Part shown: positions 23,853-31,954 of the stretch, in pieces
How the letters are laid out: the number at the start of each line of letters is the position of its first letter
How positions within the stretch are numbered: the stretch's first letter is position 1
From: Hymenobacter sp. H14-R3
Lineage (GTDB): Bacteria > Bacteroidota > Bacteroidia > Cytophagales > Hymenobacteraceae
NCBI RefSeq assembly: GCF_030063445.1
Contig: NZ_JASITD010000028.1
Coordinates: 1 to 47,839, forward strand
Length of the DNA: 47,839 nt
Direction: 5' to 3'
The notes under the pieces: generated by a model
The model's input: only the letters and a program-made list of their open reading frames with translations
What the model was told of the DNA's origin: nothing
The model's database searches: none
Program-made: the position numbers and the translations under genes

Positions 23853-26453
23853 TCACGCTGTGGTGAGGGTAATACATTGCAGAATGGGCGGCCCGCTGCC
23901 CGTGCTGGCAAGAGATAGCGTTATGCCATTGCCGCCGGTTGCCGAAATGATTGCTTGGCTCGCGTAGCTAGCAATATTACTCCCTGCTGTGTACGTATTC
24001 ACGTTGGCAAGAATGAGCGGCCCGCTAGCATCTAGCCGCACGTCGAAAGTACGCGCACCCCGCAAAGGGCCGTAAGGTTCGCTAAACACCAGACCTAGCC
24101 GGTAATTTCCATTGGCTACTGGCAAATTAATGGAAAAATCACTGCCAGTATAGAACACTATATTGTACAACTCCGCATCTACCGTAGCTAGCGGCGGGTA
24201 CCCAGCTCCGTTATAGTCGAAACGGGGCTGCGAAGCCGGTAGCGGCTGCCAGCTTTTGCCGTTCACGTCAATGTGGGTTTCTGCACCTGCGTAGAAGCGC
24301 AACACGTCCGGCAAGGCAAAAGCAACCGCATTAAACAGCGTATCGGACGGGGCACGGCCATACCCTGGCCCCACTTGCCAGCCTAGCTGGCCGATTGGAG
24401 AACCGGCCGGGGCGGCTAAGCTAAACACATCGCCAGCCCGTTGCGCGGCCACGGCTGCGCTATAAGACGCGCCGCCGTTCGTGGTGTATCTAACATCAGC
24501 CGTTCGTATGTATTGCGGTGCGGTAGCCTTGTATAATTGGCTGCCCAAGTCGCTCACGGGGTTCGTAAAAGGCGGCCACTTGCCGGCCGGCCCAGCTACG
24601 GAATCTGAACGCCTTACGGTTGTGCCGTCTGCTGCAATCTGGCCCGGCAACGGGTCGGCCGAAATGCCATTAAGTAGAAAAGTCCCGCCGCCGGAGAACC
24701 GCACAAAGTCAGGCGCATCGTTATATAGTACATTGGTATGTAGCACCAATGCGTTTGGTGGCGCAATATGCAGCACACTGCCAAACCGCCCGCCTACAAA
24801 TTCGGTCGGGTTTTGGTCGCTCGGAAACTTGCACTGCATTGTCCCCGATTCCGCCGCGAAATTAAAAAAGCGGCCGGCCTGGTTGTACGAAATCGTTTTT
24901 CCATCTAGCCTAATTATGTAGTTATTTCCATTTACTACCGTGCCCGTTGGCAGGGTAATGTTGCGCGCAAGTATGGCAGGCTGACGGTATATGTCAATAA
25001 AGGCGTACACGCCGCCGCCGCCCTTCGCGGTTAGCGCGTCGCCGGCATCTGCCAGACTTGCCCCCGTATAAATTACTGGTGCTAAGGCGTTTACAACCAC
25101 GTTCTGGCGCACCAAAACGCCCGGCAATTGTACTGCATTATCTACGTAGGTCTTATCCGCTTTTTCCGCCAGCAGCGGGGCATTAGCGGCGCGGGCCTGC
25201 TCATCAGTGTAGCCATTTCCTCCATTGCTTACCGGCGTAGTGGCATCGGTAGCCAGGTCGTAGTTTACCAGCACCGACGGGTCCTGCATTAGCCAGCCGG
25301 TTGGCTCCAGCGCGCTGGTCGTCAGCGCGCGGATGCGCATGTCGTCGATTGCGTAGCCCAGCTGCGCATCCGCGCGCTGGATGATGTGGTAAAGCCGGCC
25401 GGCCTTATACTCGCTGCCGCGCGCCATATCCTGCATCTGACCTACCGTGCGCGCCTCCACGAACGCATTTTCCGGTGCGGGTGGCACGAATACGGCCCAG
25501 TTGGCATCGCCCGTGGCCAAAGCCGGCGGGGGTAGTTGGCCGGGTAGCAGCGCCTGAAACGTGATAGTTGCCCCGAACACGTACTTCATCAGGTCGTCCA
25601 CCCGGTAACCGGGCGGTACCCCATACTGGTTATGGGTGGGGCTGTAAAGCGGCACGTTGGCCGTGCGGGTCTCTGTGCTGTCTTTGCGTGTCCACTTTAC
25701 GGCGTTTTTACCATCCACTTGCGCCTTTGGGTAGAGTTGCAGGCTACCATCGACGTAGGCTAGCAGCCCCGCGCGGGCATCGGGGCGGTCGTCGTACGTG
25801 AGTTGCATCTCGATGCCGAATCCAGCGGGATGCAGGTCCACGCGGCATACCATCCCGTTGTAGAAATACGTCGGGTCCAACCCCTCCAGGGTGGCGTACT
25901 CGGGGTGGCCGGCGCGGGTGGCCTCGTCCTGAGTAAGGTAGATGACAGAGAGCAGGCCGCTGGGCAGGTAGTTGGGGCCCATTGGTGTAGTGCCCTGCTG
26001 CAATACCCATACAATGGGCACCTTATTGCTGGCCGGCGCACCGACGTAGGCGGGCACCAGCACGGCCCCGGCGGTGCCCGCGGGCACGAGGGTGGCCACG
26101 TAGCGGCGGGGCAGCTCCGTTAAGCTCAATGGCGCGTCGGCCGGGTTCTGCACGGTGGCCTCGGTGTTCGGCACGATGGTGGCAGGGCTCAGGCGGTCGA
26201 GGGTCAACGCCCCGGCGGGCACGCCGTACAGCTGGCTGCTGCGGTAGCGCACAAACTTAGGGCCACCTACTACCTGGTTGCTAGTGGTGGCAGCGTCACC
26301 GGCCACGAGCGGCGTCTGCTCAGTGCGGTTGGTGGCCGGGTTGAACACTGCCAGGCTGAGCGTAGCGCGGTCGGTGCCGGCGGGCAGCAAGGGCAGCTCG
26401 GGAATGCGCTCATCCTGCGCAGTGTAGTCCAGAAGATTGGCGGGATTGGGCAT
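23853..26453 (-). CDS. Tail fiber / receptor-binding protein with C-terminal malectin-like domain
   Basis: 866 residues from the ATG at 26453 (MPNPANLLDYTAQDERIPEL), 2 nt after the previous stop; the frame is open further upstream inside that gene. The middle has the phage fiber phrase ADKTYVDNAVQ followed by a beta-rich region. The C-terminal part (FDYNGAGYPPLATVDAELYN, INLPVANGNYRLGLVFSEPY, TFDVRLDASGPLILANVN) reads like a malectin-like carbohydrate-binding domain. It probably binds host surface glycans. Base composition is less GC-rich in the C-terminal third, as is usual for receptor-binding regions exchanged between phages. Confidence 0.75.
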   Translation of the reverse strand: MPNPANLLDYTAQDERIPELPLLPAGTDRATLSLAVFNPATNRTEQTPLVAGDAATTSNQVVGGPKFVRYRSSQLYGVPAGALTLDRLSPATIVPNTEATVQNPADAPLSLTELPRRYVATLVPAGTAGAVLVPAYVGAPASNKVPIVWVLQQGTTPMGPNYLPSGLLSVIYLTQDEATRAGHPEYATLEGLDPTYFYNGMVCRVDLHPAGFGIEMQLTYDDRPDARAGLLAYVDGSLQLYPKAQVDGKNAVKWTRKDSTETRTANVPLYSPTHNQYGVPPGYRVDDLMKYVFGATITFQALLPGQLPPPALATGDANWAVFVPPAPENAFVEARTVGQMQDMARGSEYKAGRLYHIIQRADAQLGYAIDDMRIRALTTSALEPTGWLMQDPSVLVNYDLATDATTPVSNGGNGYTDEQARAANAPLLAEKADKTYVDNAVQLPGVLVRQNVVVNALAPVIYTGASLADAGDALTAKGGGGVYAFIDIYRQPAILARNITLPTGTVVNGNNYIIRLDGKTISYNQAGRFFNFAAESGTMQCKFPSDQNPTEFVGGRFGSVLHIAPPNALVLHTNVLYNDAPDFVRFSGGGTFLLNGISADPLPGQIAADGTTVRRSDSVAGPAGKWPPFTNPVSDLGSQLYKATAPQYIRTADVRYTTNGGASYSAAVAAQRAGDVFSLAAPAGSPIGQLGWQVGPGYGRAPSDTLFNAVAFALPDVLRFYAGAETHIDVNGKSWQPLPASQPRFDYNGAGYPPLATVDAELYNIVFYTGSDFSINLPVANGNYRLGLVFSEPYGPLRGARTFDVRLDASGPLILANVNTYTAGSNIASYASQAIISATGGNGITLSLASTGSGPPILQCITLTTA

Positions 26454-26454
26454 A

Positions 26455-27534
26455 TCAGAGGCGCAGGCGGCCGGTATTGGTGAGCAGATAGCCAGGCTGG
26501 GCGGGCGTGGGCGTGTAGTTTGAGCAAGTGCCAGCGTAGGCGCGGTCGGTATCGACGATAGCCACCTCGACGCAGGCAGCGCAGGGCAGCGGCAGGCCCG
26601 GCAGCGGAATGCGCAGCATGCCGGCGGGCAGCGAGGCGGGCAGGGCATAGGAGCGGATTTCCACTTCCTGGCCACCAGCATCGAGGTAGCGCAGCTCGGC
26701 GTAGCGGATTTGGTCAACATCAGCCGCAGGCAGCAGCACGCTCACTTCGAGCGGCAAGCCCAGAAACTGCACGGCCTCGCCCGAGGGGAAGATGCAGGCC
26801 ACGCGGCCGGTGCCATCGGCCACGTAGGGGGCCATGGTGTCGGCCGGGCCTTGCAGGGCTGCCAGCACCGCGTAGCGCTCACCGGCGCGTTGCTGCCAGG
26901 GCTCAGCGCCCGCGGCATCGGCCACACGGTAGCGGTAGTAGTAGCGCAGTGAGGCATCTCTATCGACGAGCGGGCTGCGGGCCGTGGCCGGGTAGCGCAG
27001 CAGCGCCACCAGCTGCGCGCGCAGGTAGGGCGCGGCATCGACATACTGCGTAGCGGCGCGCAGGGTGGCCTTGAACGCAGCGAAGGCCACCAGGGCCGCC
27101 GGCTGCCACAGCTCCACCTGCACGTGCAGGCCGGGCCGCAGCACGCCGGCGGCGTCGCTAAGGCTGGCCTCGACAAGTAGCAGCACGGGGTTGGGCAGCA
27201 CGCCGCCCACGGGCTCCCAGCGCGCGGCCTCGGCAAGGCTCGGGTCAACCGGCACGGGCGCCTCGCCCAGCATGAACTCGCCCGTCAGCGCCGGGCAGCC
27301 AGGCTCCTCCACCAGGCTCAGGCTGTAGGTATAGCGGCCGGCGGGCAGATTGAATAACACGCCCGTGCCGTCGTTGCCGCGGGTGTACGCCTGGCTGCGC
27401 GTCACCGGGCCCGCCACGGTCCACTGCACGTTGCTGGCCGAGGCCGTGGCATAGGCCAGGCCCACGTAGCCGAACCCGCCGGGGCTGGTGGGCGGGTAGG
27501 GCGTGAGGCTGAGCAGAGTGAGGTCGCAGGCCAT
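26455..27534 (-). CDS. Minor tail protein, beta-rich
   Basis: 359 residues beginning MACDLTLLSLTPYPPTSPGG. An N-terminal Ig-like region (VGLAYATASASNVQWTVAGP; LPAGRYTYSLSLVEEPGCP) is followed by mixed beta stretches and a cysteine-containing end (LPCAACVEVAIVDTD). It lies between the neck protein gene and the fiber gene, so it probably belongs to the tail tip or supports the fiber. Not recognised as a named family. Confidence 0.6.
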   Translation of the reverse strand: MACDLTLLSLTPYPPTSPGGFGYVGLAYATASASNVQWTVAGPVTRSQAYTRGNDGTGVLFNLPAGRYTYSLSLVEEPGCPALTGEFMLGEAPVPVDPSLAEAARWEPVGGVLPNPVLLLVEASLSDAAGVLRPGLHVQVELWQPAALVAFAAFKATLRAATQYVDAAPYLRAQLVALLRYPATARSPLVDRDASLRYYYRYRVADAAGAEPWQQRAGERYAVLAALQGPADTMAPYVADGTGRVACIFPSGEAVQFLGLPLEVSVLLPAADVDQIRYAELRYLDAGGQEVEIRSYALPASLPAGMLRIPLPGLPLPCAACVEVAIVDTDRAYAGTCSNYTPTPAQPGYLLTNTGRLRL

Positions 27535-27537
27535 GAA

Positions 27538-27990
27538 TTAGAGGCGGTTAGCCGTGAAGGCCACCAGGTCGGAGCGCAGGCCCGAGCGGGCGGCGTCGAC
27601 GAGGCCAGCGCGGAAGCGGGGCAGCGCGGCGGCGATGGGGCCGCTGAAGGTGTCGGTGGGCTTTTTGAAGCGGGCATCTTCGCCACGCCACAGTTGGGTG
27701 CCCTTCTTGGCAATGCTGTTGGCCACAGCGTAGGGATTGAGGGTGAGACGCTTGGCGGCCAGCCACTCCTTTATAGCTTCGATGGGCGGGCGCTGGCCCG
27801 GCCGGCGGCCATCGCGCAGCTGCTTGGCGTGGGCCGGGCCGAAGAGGCGGGCATACTCTTCGCCCGAGTCGCTGCGCACGGCCGCGATGCTCTTGCCGGT
27901 GGCGCGCTGGTCGTTGGCCTGCATGGTATCCACCACGTCGGCTTGCAGGCGCACGATTTCGCGGGCCAGGATATCGGCGAAGTCGGTCAT
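27538..27990 (-). CDS. HK97 gp10-like tail completion/neck protein
   Basis: 150 residues beginning MTDFADILAREIVRLQADVV. RDGRRPGQRPPIEAIKEWLA, then LNPYAVANSIAKKGTQLWRG, fits gp10-like or neck proteins of Bacteroidetes phages. Its start overlaps the previous stop (TAATG). Confidence 0.6.
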   Translation of the reverse strand: MTDFADILAREIVRLQADVVDTMQANDQRATGKSIAAVRSDSGEEYARLFGPAHAKQLRDGRRPGQRPPIEAIKEWLAAKRLTLNPYAVANSIAKKGTQLWRGEDARFKKPTDTFSGPIAAALPRFRAGLVDAARSGLRSDLVAFTANRL

Positions 27991-28196
27991 TAGTTCGTAG
28001 TGGCCGCCAACACGTCCTTTTCGAGGGTGAACTCAAGGGCATTGTGCCAGGAGGTTGCCGTGCCGTGCGACAGCTCGTAAGTCATGTAGCCGCCAGCACG
28101 GTATATCAGCGCCGTAACGAGGCGTGGCAGTTGGTCGCTGTCGGTGCGCAAGTATACCATTTGACCGATTTCGAACTCATTTTCAATGATTATCAT
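27990..28196 (-). CDS. Small phage protein of unknown function
   Basis: 68 residues: MIIIENEFEIGQMVYLRTDS, QLPRLVTALIYRAGGYMTYE and LSHGTATSWHNALEFTLEKD. Small proteins with this F-x-I-G-x-x-V-Y-L opening and a Gly-Thr-x-Thr-Ser-Trp-His element occur in Bacteroidetes phages; function is unknown. It overlaps its neighbours on both sides by one or four bases. Confidence 0.7.
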   Translation of the reverse strand: MIIIENEFEIGQMVYLRTDSDQLPRLVTALIYRAGGYMTYELSHGTATSWHNALEFTLEKDVLAATTN

Positions 28197-28660
28197 ACCT
28201 GCGACTGATTAGGAGGTAAGCACACATTCAGCCCGCCGCGCGGGGTAAGGTCGAAGTACAGCGCCACCCCGTCGGCGTTGCGGTCGAACTGGTTGAACAG
28301 CACATCGGCCGGGCGCGTCAGCTTCACGCTGGCCACGTCGGGGTGCACGCTCAGCGCCTGCACCATGCGCGCCGCCGCATCGACCATCGCCGCCACGCGC
28401 GGCTCGCGCACGGCGCTGGTGTCGGCCAGCTTCGAGGGCACCAGCAGCATCAGCAGGCACGAGTAGGTGGTGCCCGTGAGCTGGCCGTACTTGGTGGTGA
28501 CGAAGCGGAAGGGCATCTTGTCATCGAGGTACACGATGCGGTCGGCCGCCGTAGTCTGGTCGAGCTTGATGTTGGCCAGCTCGGCTTCACCATGGTAGTA
28601 GAAGCAGCCGGGCAGCACGTAGCTGGCAGCGGCTTGAATGAGGGCGTGGGGCAGGTTCAT
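28193..28660 (-). CDS. Putative tail terminator-like protein
   Basis: 155 residues beginning MNLPHALIQAAASYVLPGCF. The order of helices (VREPRVAAMVDAAARMVQAL) and beta strands (GVALYFDLTPRGG), its size, and its position among neck genes fit a tail terminator or head-completion protein. The ends overlap both neighbouring genes by four bases. Not recognised by family. Confidence 0.55.
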   Translation of the reverse strand: MNLPHALIQAAASYVLPGCFYYHGEAELANIKLDQTTAADRIVYLDDKMPFRFVTTKYGQLTGTTYSCLLMLLVPSKLADTSAVREPRVAAMVDAAARMVQALSVHPDVASVKLTRPADVLFNQFDRNADGVALYFDLTPRGGLNVCLPPNQSQV

Positions 28661-28848
28661 CGTTCGTAGTGCGGGGTAGACAAGCGGTAGTGAATGGGCT
28701 CGGTGCTGGCCGACAGCGCCCGGCTGGTGGTGTGCCAGGCCCGGCAGGCGGAGCAGTAGTAGGCCCGGCGGTAGTGCGCGCTGGCCAGCACCAAGGCCAC
28801 CGCCCTGGTGCTGGTGTGGCAGATTTTACCGCAGTCGGGCGCTTTCAT
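28657..28848 (-). CDS. Small cysteine-rich phage protein, zinc-ribbon-like
   Basis: 63 residues. Two cysteine pairs, CGKIC near residues 6-10 and YYCSACRAWH near the middle, look like a zinc ribbon. The start codon overlaps the previous stop (TAATG). Function unknown. Confidence 0.6.
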   Translation of the reverse strand: MKAPDCGKICHTSTRAVALVLASAHYRRAYYCSACRAWHTTSRALSASTEPIHYRLSTPHYER

Positions 28849-29027
28849 TACTTGCCTGCAGCTTTCGAGGTGGTTGCCTTCTTTGCGTTTGGCTTGCGTG
28901 GCTCAGGCTTAGCCATTTTCCCCACTAGGCTTTCGTAAGCGGTGCGGTCGGTGGTGTTGAGGCCGCCCGTGCTGGCCTTCACCACGAGCAGGGCGTATTT
29001 CTTCGTTTCGGCAGTGGTGAGTTTCAT
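28848..29027 (-). CDS. Small basic phage protein
   Basis: 59 residues beginning MKLTTAETKKYALLVVKAST and ending in a Lys/Ala-rich tail (PNAKKATTSKAAGK). The ATG at 29027 is 2 nt after the -1-frame stop of the tail chaperone gene, and the stop overlaps the next ATG, so it fits tightly into the operon. Function unknown. Confidence 0.65.
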   Translation of the reverse strand: MKLTTAETKKYALLVVKASTGGLNTTDRTAYESLVGKMAKPEPRKPNAKKATTSKAAGK

Positions 29028-29029
29028 AA

Positions 29030-29296
29030 TTACTTGCGCTCCTGACGCTTATGGAGCTGATAGCGGTAATGGGCCTGGTGGTTCTCGAACTCAATCATGG
29101 TGTTGACCTCCCCCCAGGCTAGCCGGAAGAAGTAGGGCCAGCGAGTCTTGTCCCCAGCGGCCAGCGCGTTGACCACAGCCAGCGCATCCCACTCGGCCAC
29201 GAGGGCTTCGAGGCCGGCGGCGTGCTCGTCGGCGCTGACGGGGATGCGCTTGAGCTGGCCGAGGTGGGCGCGGCGAATGCCGTCGTACTGCTCAAA
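29030..29296 (-). CDS. Tail chaperone extension read after a -1 frameshift (T-like part)
   Basis: The -1 frame behind the T9 run at 29294-29302 is open for 87 residues after the extra Phe: EQYDGIRRAHLGQLKRIPVS, EALVAEWDALAVVNALAAGD, then FFRLAWGEVNTMIEFENHQA and a stop at 29030-29032. Its composition is that of a normal soluble protein, unlike the Ser/Ala/Pro-rich zero frame over the same DNA. With the upstream part it would give a 266-residue fusion similar in size to lambda gpGT. A one-base loss or sequencing error in the T run is an alternative. Confidence 0.6.
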   Translation of the reverse strand, partial: FEQYDGIRRAHLGQLKRIPVSADEHAAGLEALVAEWDALAVVNALAAGDKTRWPYFFRLAWGEVNTMIEFENHQAHYRYQLHKRQERK

Positions 29297-29829
29297 AAAA
29301 AATCAGTGAGGGGCAGCGCCTCTTCGATGGCCACGTTGACGCACACGTAGTTGGCGAACGTGTCAATGGCATCGCTGTCGTAGTCGCCTTTCTGCCAGTA
29401 GGGGTGCATGAGAATGGCCAGGGCCCGGATGCGCTTCTGTGGCACCGTCATGGCTGTGTCACTGAGGATAGCCCCCAGGTCGCAGGCCTGCCCGAACGTG
29501 CTGGCGGTGAGGTCTGTCGGTACCGACACCTCATCGTAGAGCCCACCGCCGGTGCTGCGCATGTGCAGCACAGTGGGCCGCCCGAAGCTGGCGAAGTCGG
29601 GCGTGGTGCTGGCCGCAAATTCCAGCATGGGCAGCACCTGCTCGTACACGAAGGCCGGCGGTAGGTTCATCACCTCCACGGGAGCCAGGTCGAGGAAGAC
29701 ACTCAGGAAGCTGTATACGTCGGCCCGGTCGGGCAACTCGGTCAGGCGGTCGAACTGGCCCAGCGTGACCTCTCCCCAGCGGGTGGGCAGGTCGAGGGTG
29801 CGGGTGTCGGGCAGGGTGAGCAGGTGCAT
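29119..29829 (-). CDS. Tail assembly chaperone-like protein (zero-frame product)
   Basis: 236 residues in the zero frame, starting MHLLTLPDTRTLDLPTRWGE. Residues 1-178 look like a genuine folded domain (FLSVFLDLAPVEVMNLPPAF, IRALAILMHPYWQKGDYDSD). From the D-F-F of the T9 run the zero frame turns into a Ser/Ala/Thr/Pro-rich tail that is probably a shadow of the -1 frame. Position among neck and tail genes and the slippery run fit the lambda G/GT-type chaperone that loads the tape measure; sequence similarity to gpG is not claimed. Confidence 0.6.
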   Translation of the reverse strand: MHLLTLPDTRTLDLPTRWGEVTLGQFDRLTELPDRADVYSFLSVFLDLAPVEVMNLPPAFVYEQVLPMLEFAASTTPDFASFGRPTVLHMRSTGGGLYDEVSVPTDLTASTFGQACDLGAILSDTAMTVPQKRIRALAILMHPYWQKGDYDSDAIDTFANYVCVNVAIEEALPLTDFFLSSTTAFAAPTSASSSASPSAPTSTPPASKPSWPSGMRWLWSTRWPLGTRLAGPTSSG

Positions 29830-30431
29830 TAGGCGGCCTCCTTTTCAAGTAGTGATTGGCAATAGGCCTGGCGCACCTCGGGACGCACGTGCTCCGCATC
29901 GGGCCCGAAGTGCTTGGGGAACAGGTCATCGAAGTGAGCCAGCGGCATCACCTGCTTCAGCTCGTACACCTTGCCATAAGCGGAGTCGAGGAAGGAGCCC
30001 AGCGAATCGAATACCTTCTCACCGGCGGCGGCGGGGTCGAATACCCGGAAGCTGATGCGCGACTCGTCGAAGCACTCTGATTCAGCCTGGTGGCCCGTCA
30101 TCGTCAGGCCCACTGTATGAAAGACATCTCTGTGCCTCAGGCTATTGATGTCGATAATGAACGGCACCTCAAACCCCGCGAGGCGGGCCGCGCCCTCCGC
30201 GCCACCAAAAATCTTATCCCACAGCACCGCCGGCATTGGCACGGTGCACGTGGTGTCGGCATAGATGCGGTGCAGCAAGTAGCCCAGCTCGCGCGCCCGC
30301 TCTTCGAAGCGGGTGCTGTTGCACTCGGTCACGTCTTCGAGCAGGCGCTCGTCACCGAGCAGCGCGTAGAGGGCGTAGTACTGGCAGCCCCAGGGGAAGG
30401 GCTGCGGGGTGTGCTGGAGGAAGAGGTCCAT
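29829..30431 (-). CDS. Papain-like fold phage protein, putative cysteine peptidase
   Basis: 200 residues. Gln10 and Cys16 (TPQPFPWGCQYYALYALLGD) have the six-residue spacing of the oxyanion Gln and nucleophile Cys of papain-like enzymes. His105 in DVFHTVGLTMTG and Asp132 in FRVFDPAAAG follow in the order of C39-type peptidases. Catalysis is inferred. The gene sits between terminase and tail chaperone, overlapping both neighbours by one base, so it may process a structural protein or have a non-enzymatic structural role. Confidence 0.55.
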   Translation of the reverse strand: MDLFLQHTPQPFPWGCQYYALYALLGDERLLEDVTECNSTRFEERARELGYLLHRIYADTTCTVPMPAVLWDKIFGGAEGAARLAGFEVPFIIDINSLRHRDVFHTVGLTMTGHQAESECFDESRISFRVFDPAAAGEKVFDSLGSFLDSAYGKVYELKQVMPLAHFDDLFPKHFGPDAEHVRPEVRQAYCQSLLEKEAA

Positions 30432-31954
30432 TACTGAGGGCGAAAGGATTGGAAAACTTGAATGGGCTTGCTGCCCACTGGCTGGTAGCGGCGAATGGCC
30501 TGCGTGAGGCAGTCGAGCATGTCATCGTGGGCGGCGGTCGGGAAGGCCGCCGCCTGGTTGATGAGCTTCTCGTTCCAGCTGCCGTCGATGAGCACGACGC
30601 GGCCGGCCTCGATGAAGGCGCTGGCCGTGTTGACGCGGCTGCGCTTGTCACCATCGGGCGTGGGAGCCTCCACGACGTTTAGCTGGGTGATGGCCTTGAG
30701 GTCCTGCACCACGCTTTTGCCCGATGCCTTGGGCTCCACGTGCAGCTTGCTTTGGGCGGTGGTTGCCCCATGGGCCGCCAGCAGCTCAGGCAGCTTCTTT
30801 TTGAGGGCGGGAAACTCCAGCCACATTTCCTCGACGAAGCGCACGTAGAGTATCTGGCCTAGGTAAGCGCTGATGAGCAGCGCGCTGGGGTCGTTCTTCT
30901 GGCTGTCGGTGTAGGCCGTATCGGCGTCACCGTGCCACACGGCTGAACTAGCCCCCGGCACCTTCAGGAAGTCAGGGTAGCTGATGGTGCGGAACCAGGC
31001 CTTCTTCAGGATGCCACCTTCATCAGGCGCGGGCAGCTGCTGCACCTGGCCGGCGTAGGCGTAGGAGCCCAGGTCTACCTTCAGGTCTTGCAGCACGTGA
31101 CGGGGGCGCCGGATGGGGTCGAGTAGGCCATCGACGTACTCTTCCTTGAGGTAAGCCGGGCGCACCTGTTTACCGAGGACGCCGGTTTGCTTATCCCTAG
31201 TCAGCTCACCGGGCAGGCAGATGTGGCGCAGCGGGCGGCCACTGGTGAGCCACTCGCCGGCGGGGTCCTTCTCGGCAATGCGCTGCATCACCATGATTTT
31301 GACGGTGCGCTCCGGGTCGGTGGTGCGGGTGGCTAGCGTCTTGAGGTGACTCGAAGCCGCCAGCAAGGCCGCCTCACTGGCTGCCTTCTGCGGGTTCAAC
31401 GGGTCGTCGATGATGATGAAGTCGGCGTGGTTGCCGGTCGGGCCGCCCGTGGTCGAGGTGCTGTAGCGCTGCCCCAGGGCCGTGTTGCGGTAATCAGTCT
31501 TGCCATCCTGGTCATCCTGAAACTCGATGAGGCCCGGGTAGAGGCGCTGAAACTTGGGGCTCTTCAGGCACAGGCGGGTTTTGGTCGAGTGGCTGATGGA
31601 GAGCGAGGCCGTAAACGAGCTGCTGATGAGGCGGATGCTGGGCTTGCGCACCCAGAGCCAGGCCGGGAACAGCTGCGTAACGGTGGTGCTCTTACTCGTG
31701 CCAGGGGGCACGTTAATGAGCACATCGGGCTGCACTTCCACGCGGGCCCATGTCTCGTACACCTCCTGCAACTGGTCACAGAGGTAGCGAATGTGCCAGT
31801 TGAGCTTTAGCTCGACAGCCTCGATGGTGTGCCAGAACGCGCAGAAGAACTCGAAGAACGACTCCTTGCAGATGTCGGCTTCGAGTTGGTCGGGGGTGAG
31901 GGCGGCGAGTGCCTCATCAAGCTCGGCCTCGGTGGTGGGCAGCAGCTCAGACAT
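30431..31954 (-). CDS. Terminase large subunit
   Basis: 507 residues. ATP-driven DNA packaging motor with nuclease. Walker A-like NVPPGTSKST at residues 81-90 and Walker B FIIIDDP near 179-185 define the ATPase; the nuclease domain begins near HGDADTAYTDSQKNDPSALL and ends with AAHDDMLDCLTQAIRR, supplying acidic residues. It overlaps the small subunit gene by 8 nt. Confidence 0.93.
   Translation of the reverse strand: MSELLPTTEAELDEALAALTPDQLEADICKESFFEFFCAFWHTIEAVELKLNWHIRYLCDQLQEVYETWARVEVQPDVLINVPPGTSKSTTVTQLFPAWLWVRKPSIRLISSSFTASLSISHSTKTRLCLKSPKFQRLYPGLIEFQDDQDGKTDYRNTALGQRYSTSTTGGPTGNHADFIIIDDPLNPQKAASEAALLAASSHLKTLATRTTDPERTVKIMVMQRIAEKDPAGEWLTSGRPLRHICLPGELTRDKQTGVLGKQVRPAYLKEEYVDGLLDPIRRPRHVLQDLKVDLGSYAYAGQVQQLPAPDEGGILKKAWFRTISYPDFLKVPGASSAVWHGDADTAYTDSQKNDPSALLISAYLGQILYVRFVEEMWLEFPALKKKLPELLAAHGATTAQSKLHVEPKASGKSVVQDLKAITQLNVVEAPTPDGDKRSRVNTASAFIEAGRVVLIDGSWNEKLINQAAAFPTAAHDDMLDCLTQAIRRYQPVGSKPIQVFQSFRPQ

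Noticed and set aside
29119..29295. Zero-frame tail of the chaperone gene as a real protein domain
   Set aside because: It is Ser/Ala/Thr/Pro-rich and overlaps a -1 frame with normal protein composition; kept only as the literal open frame.
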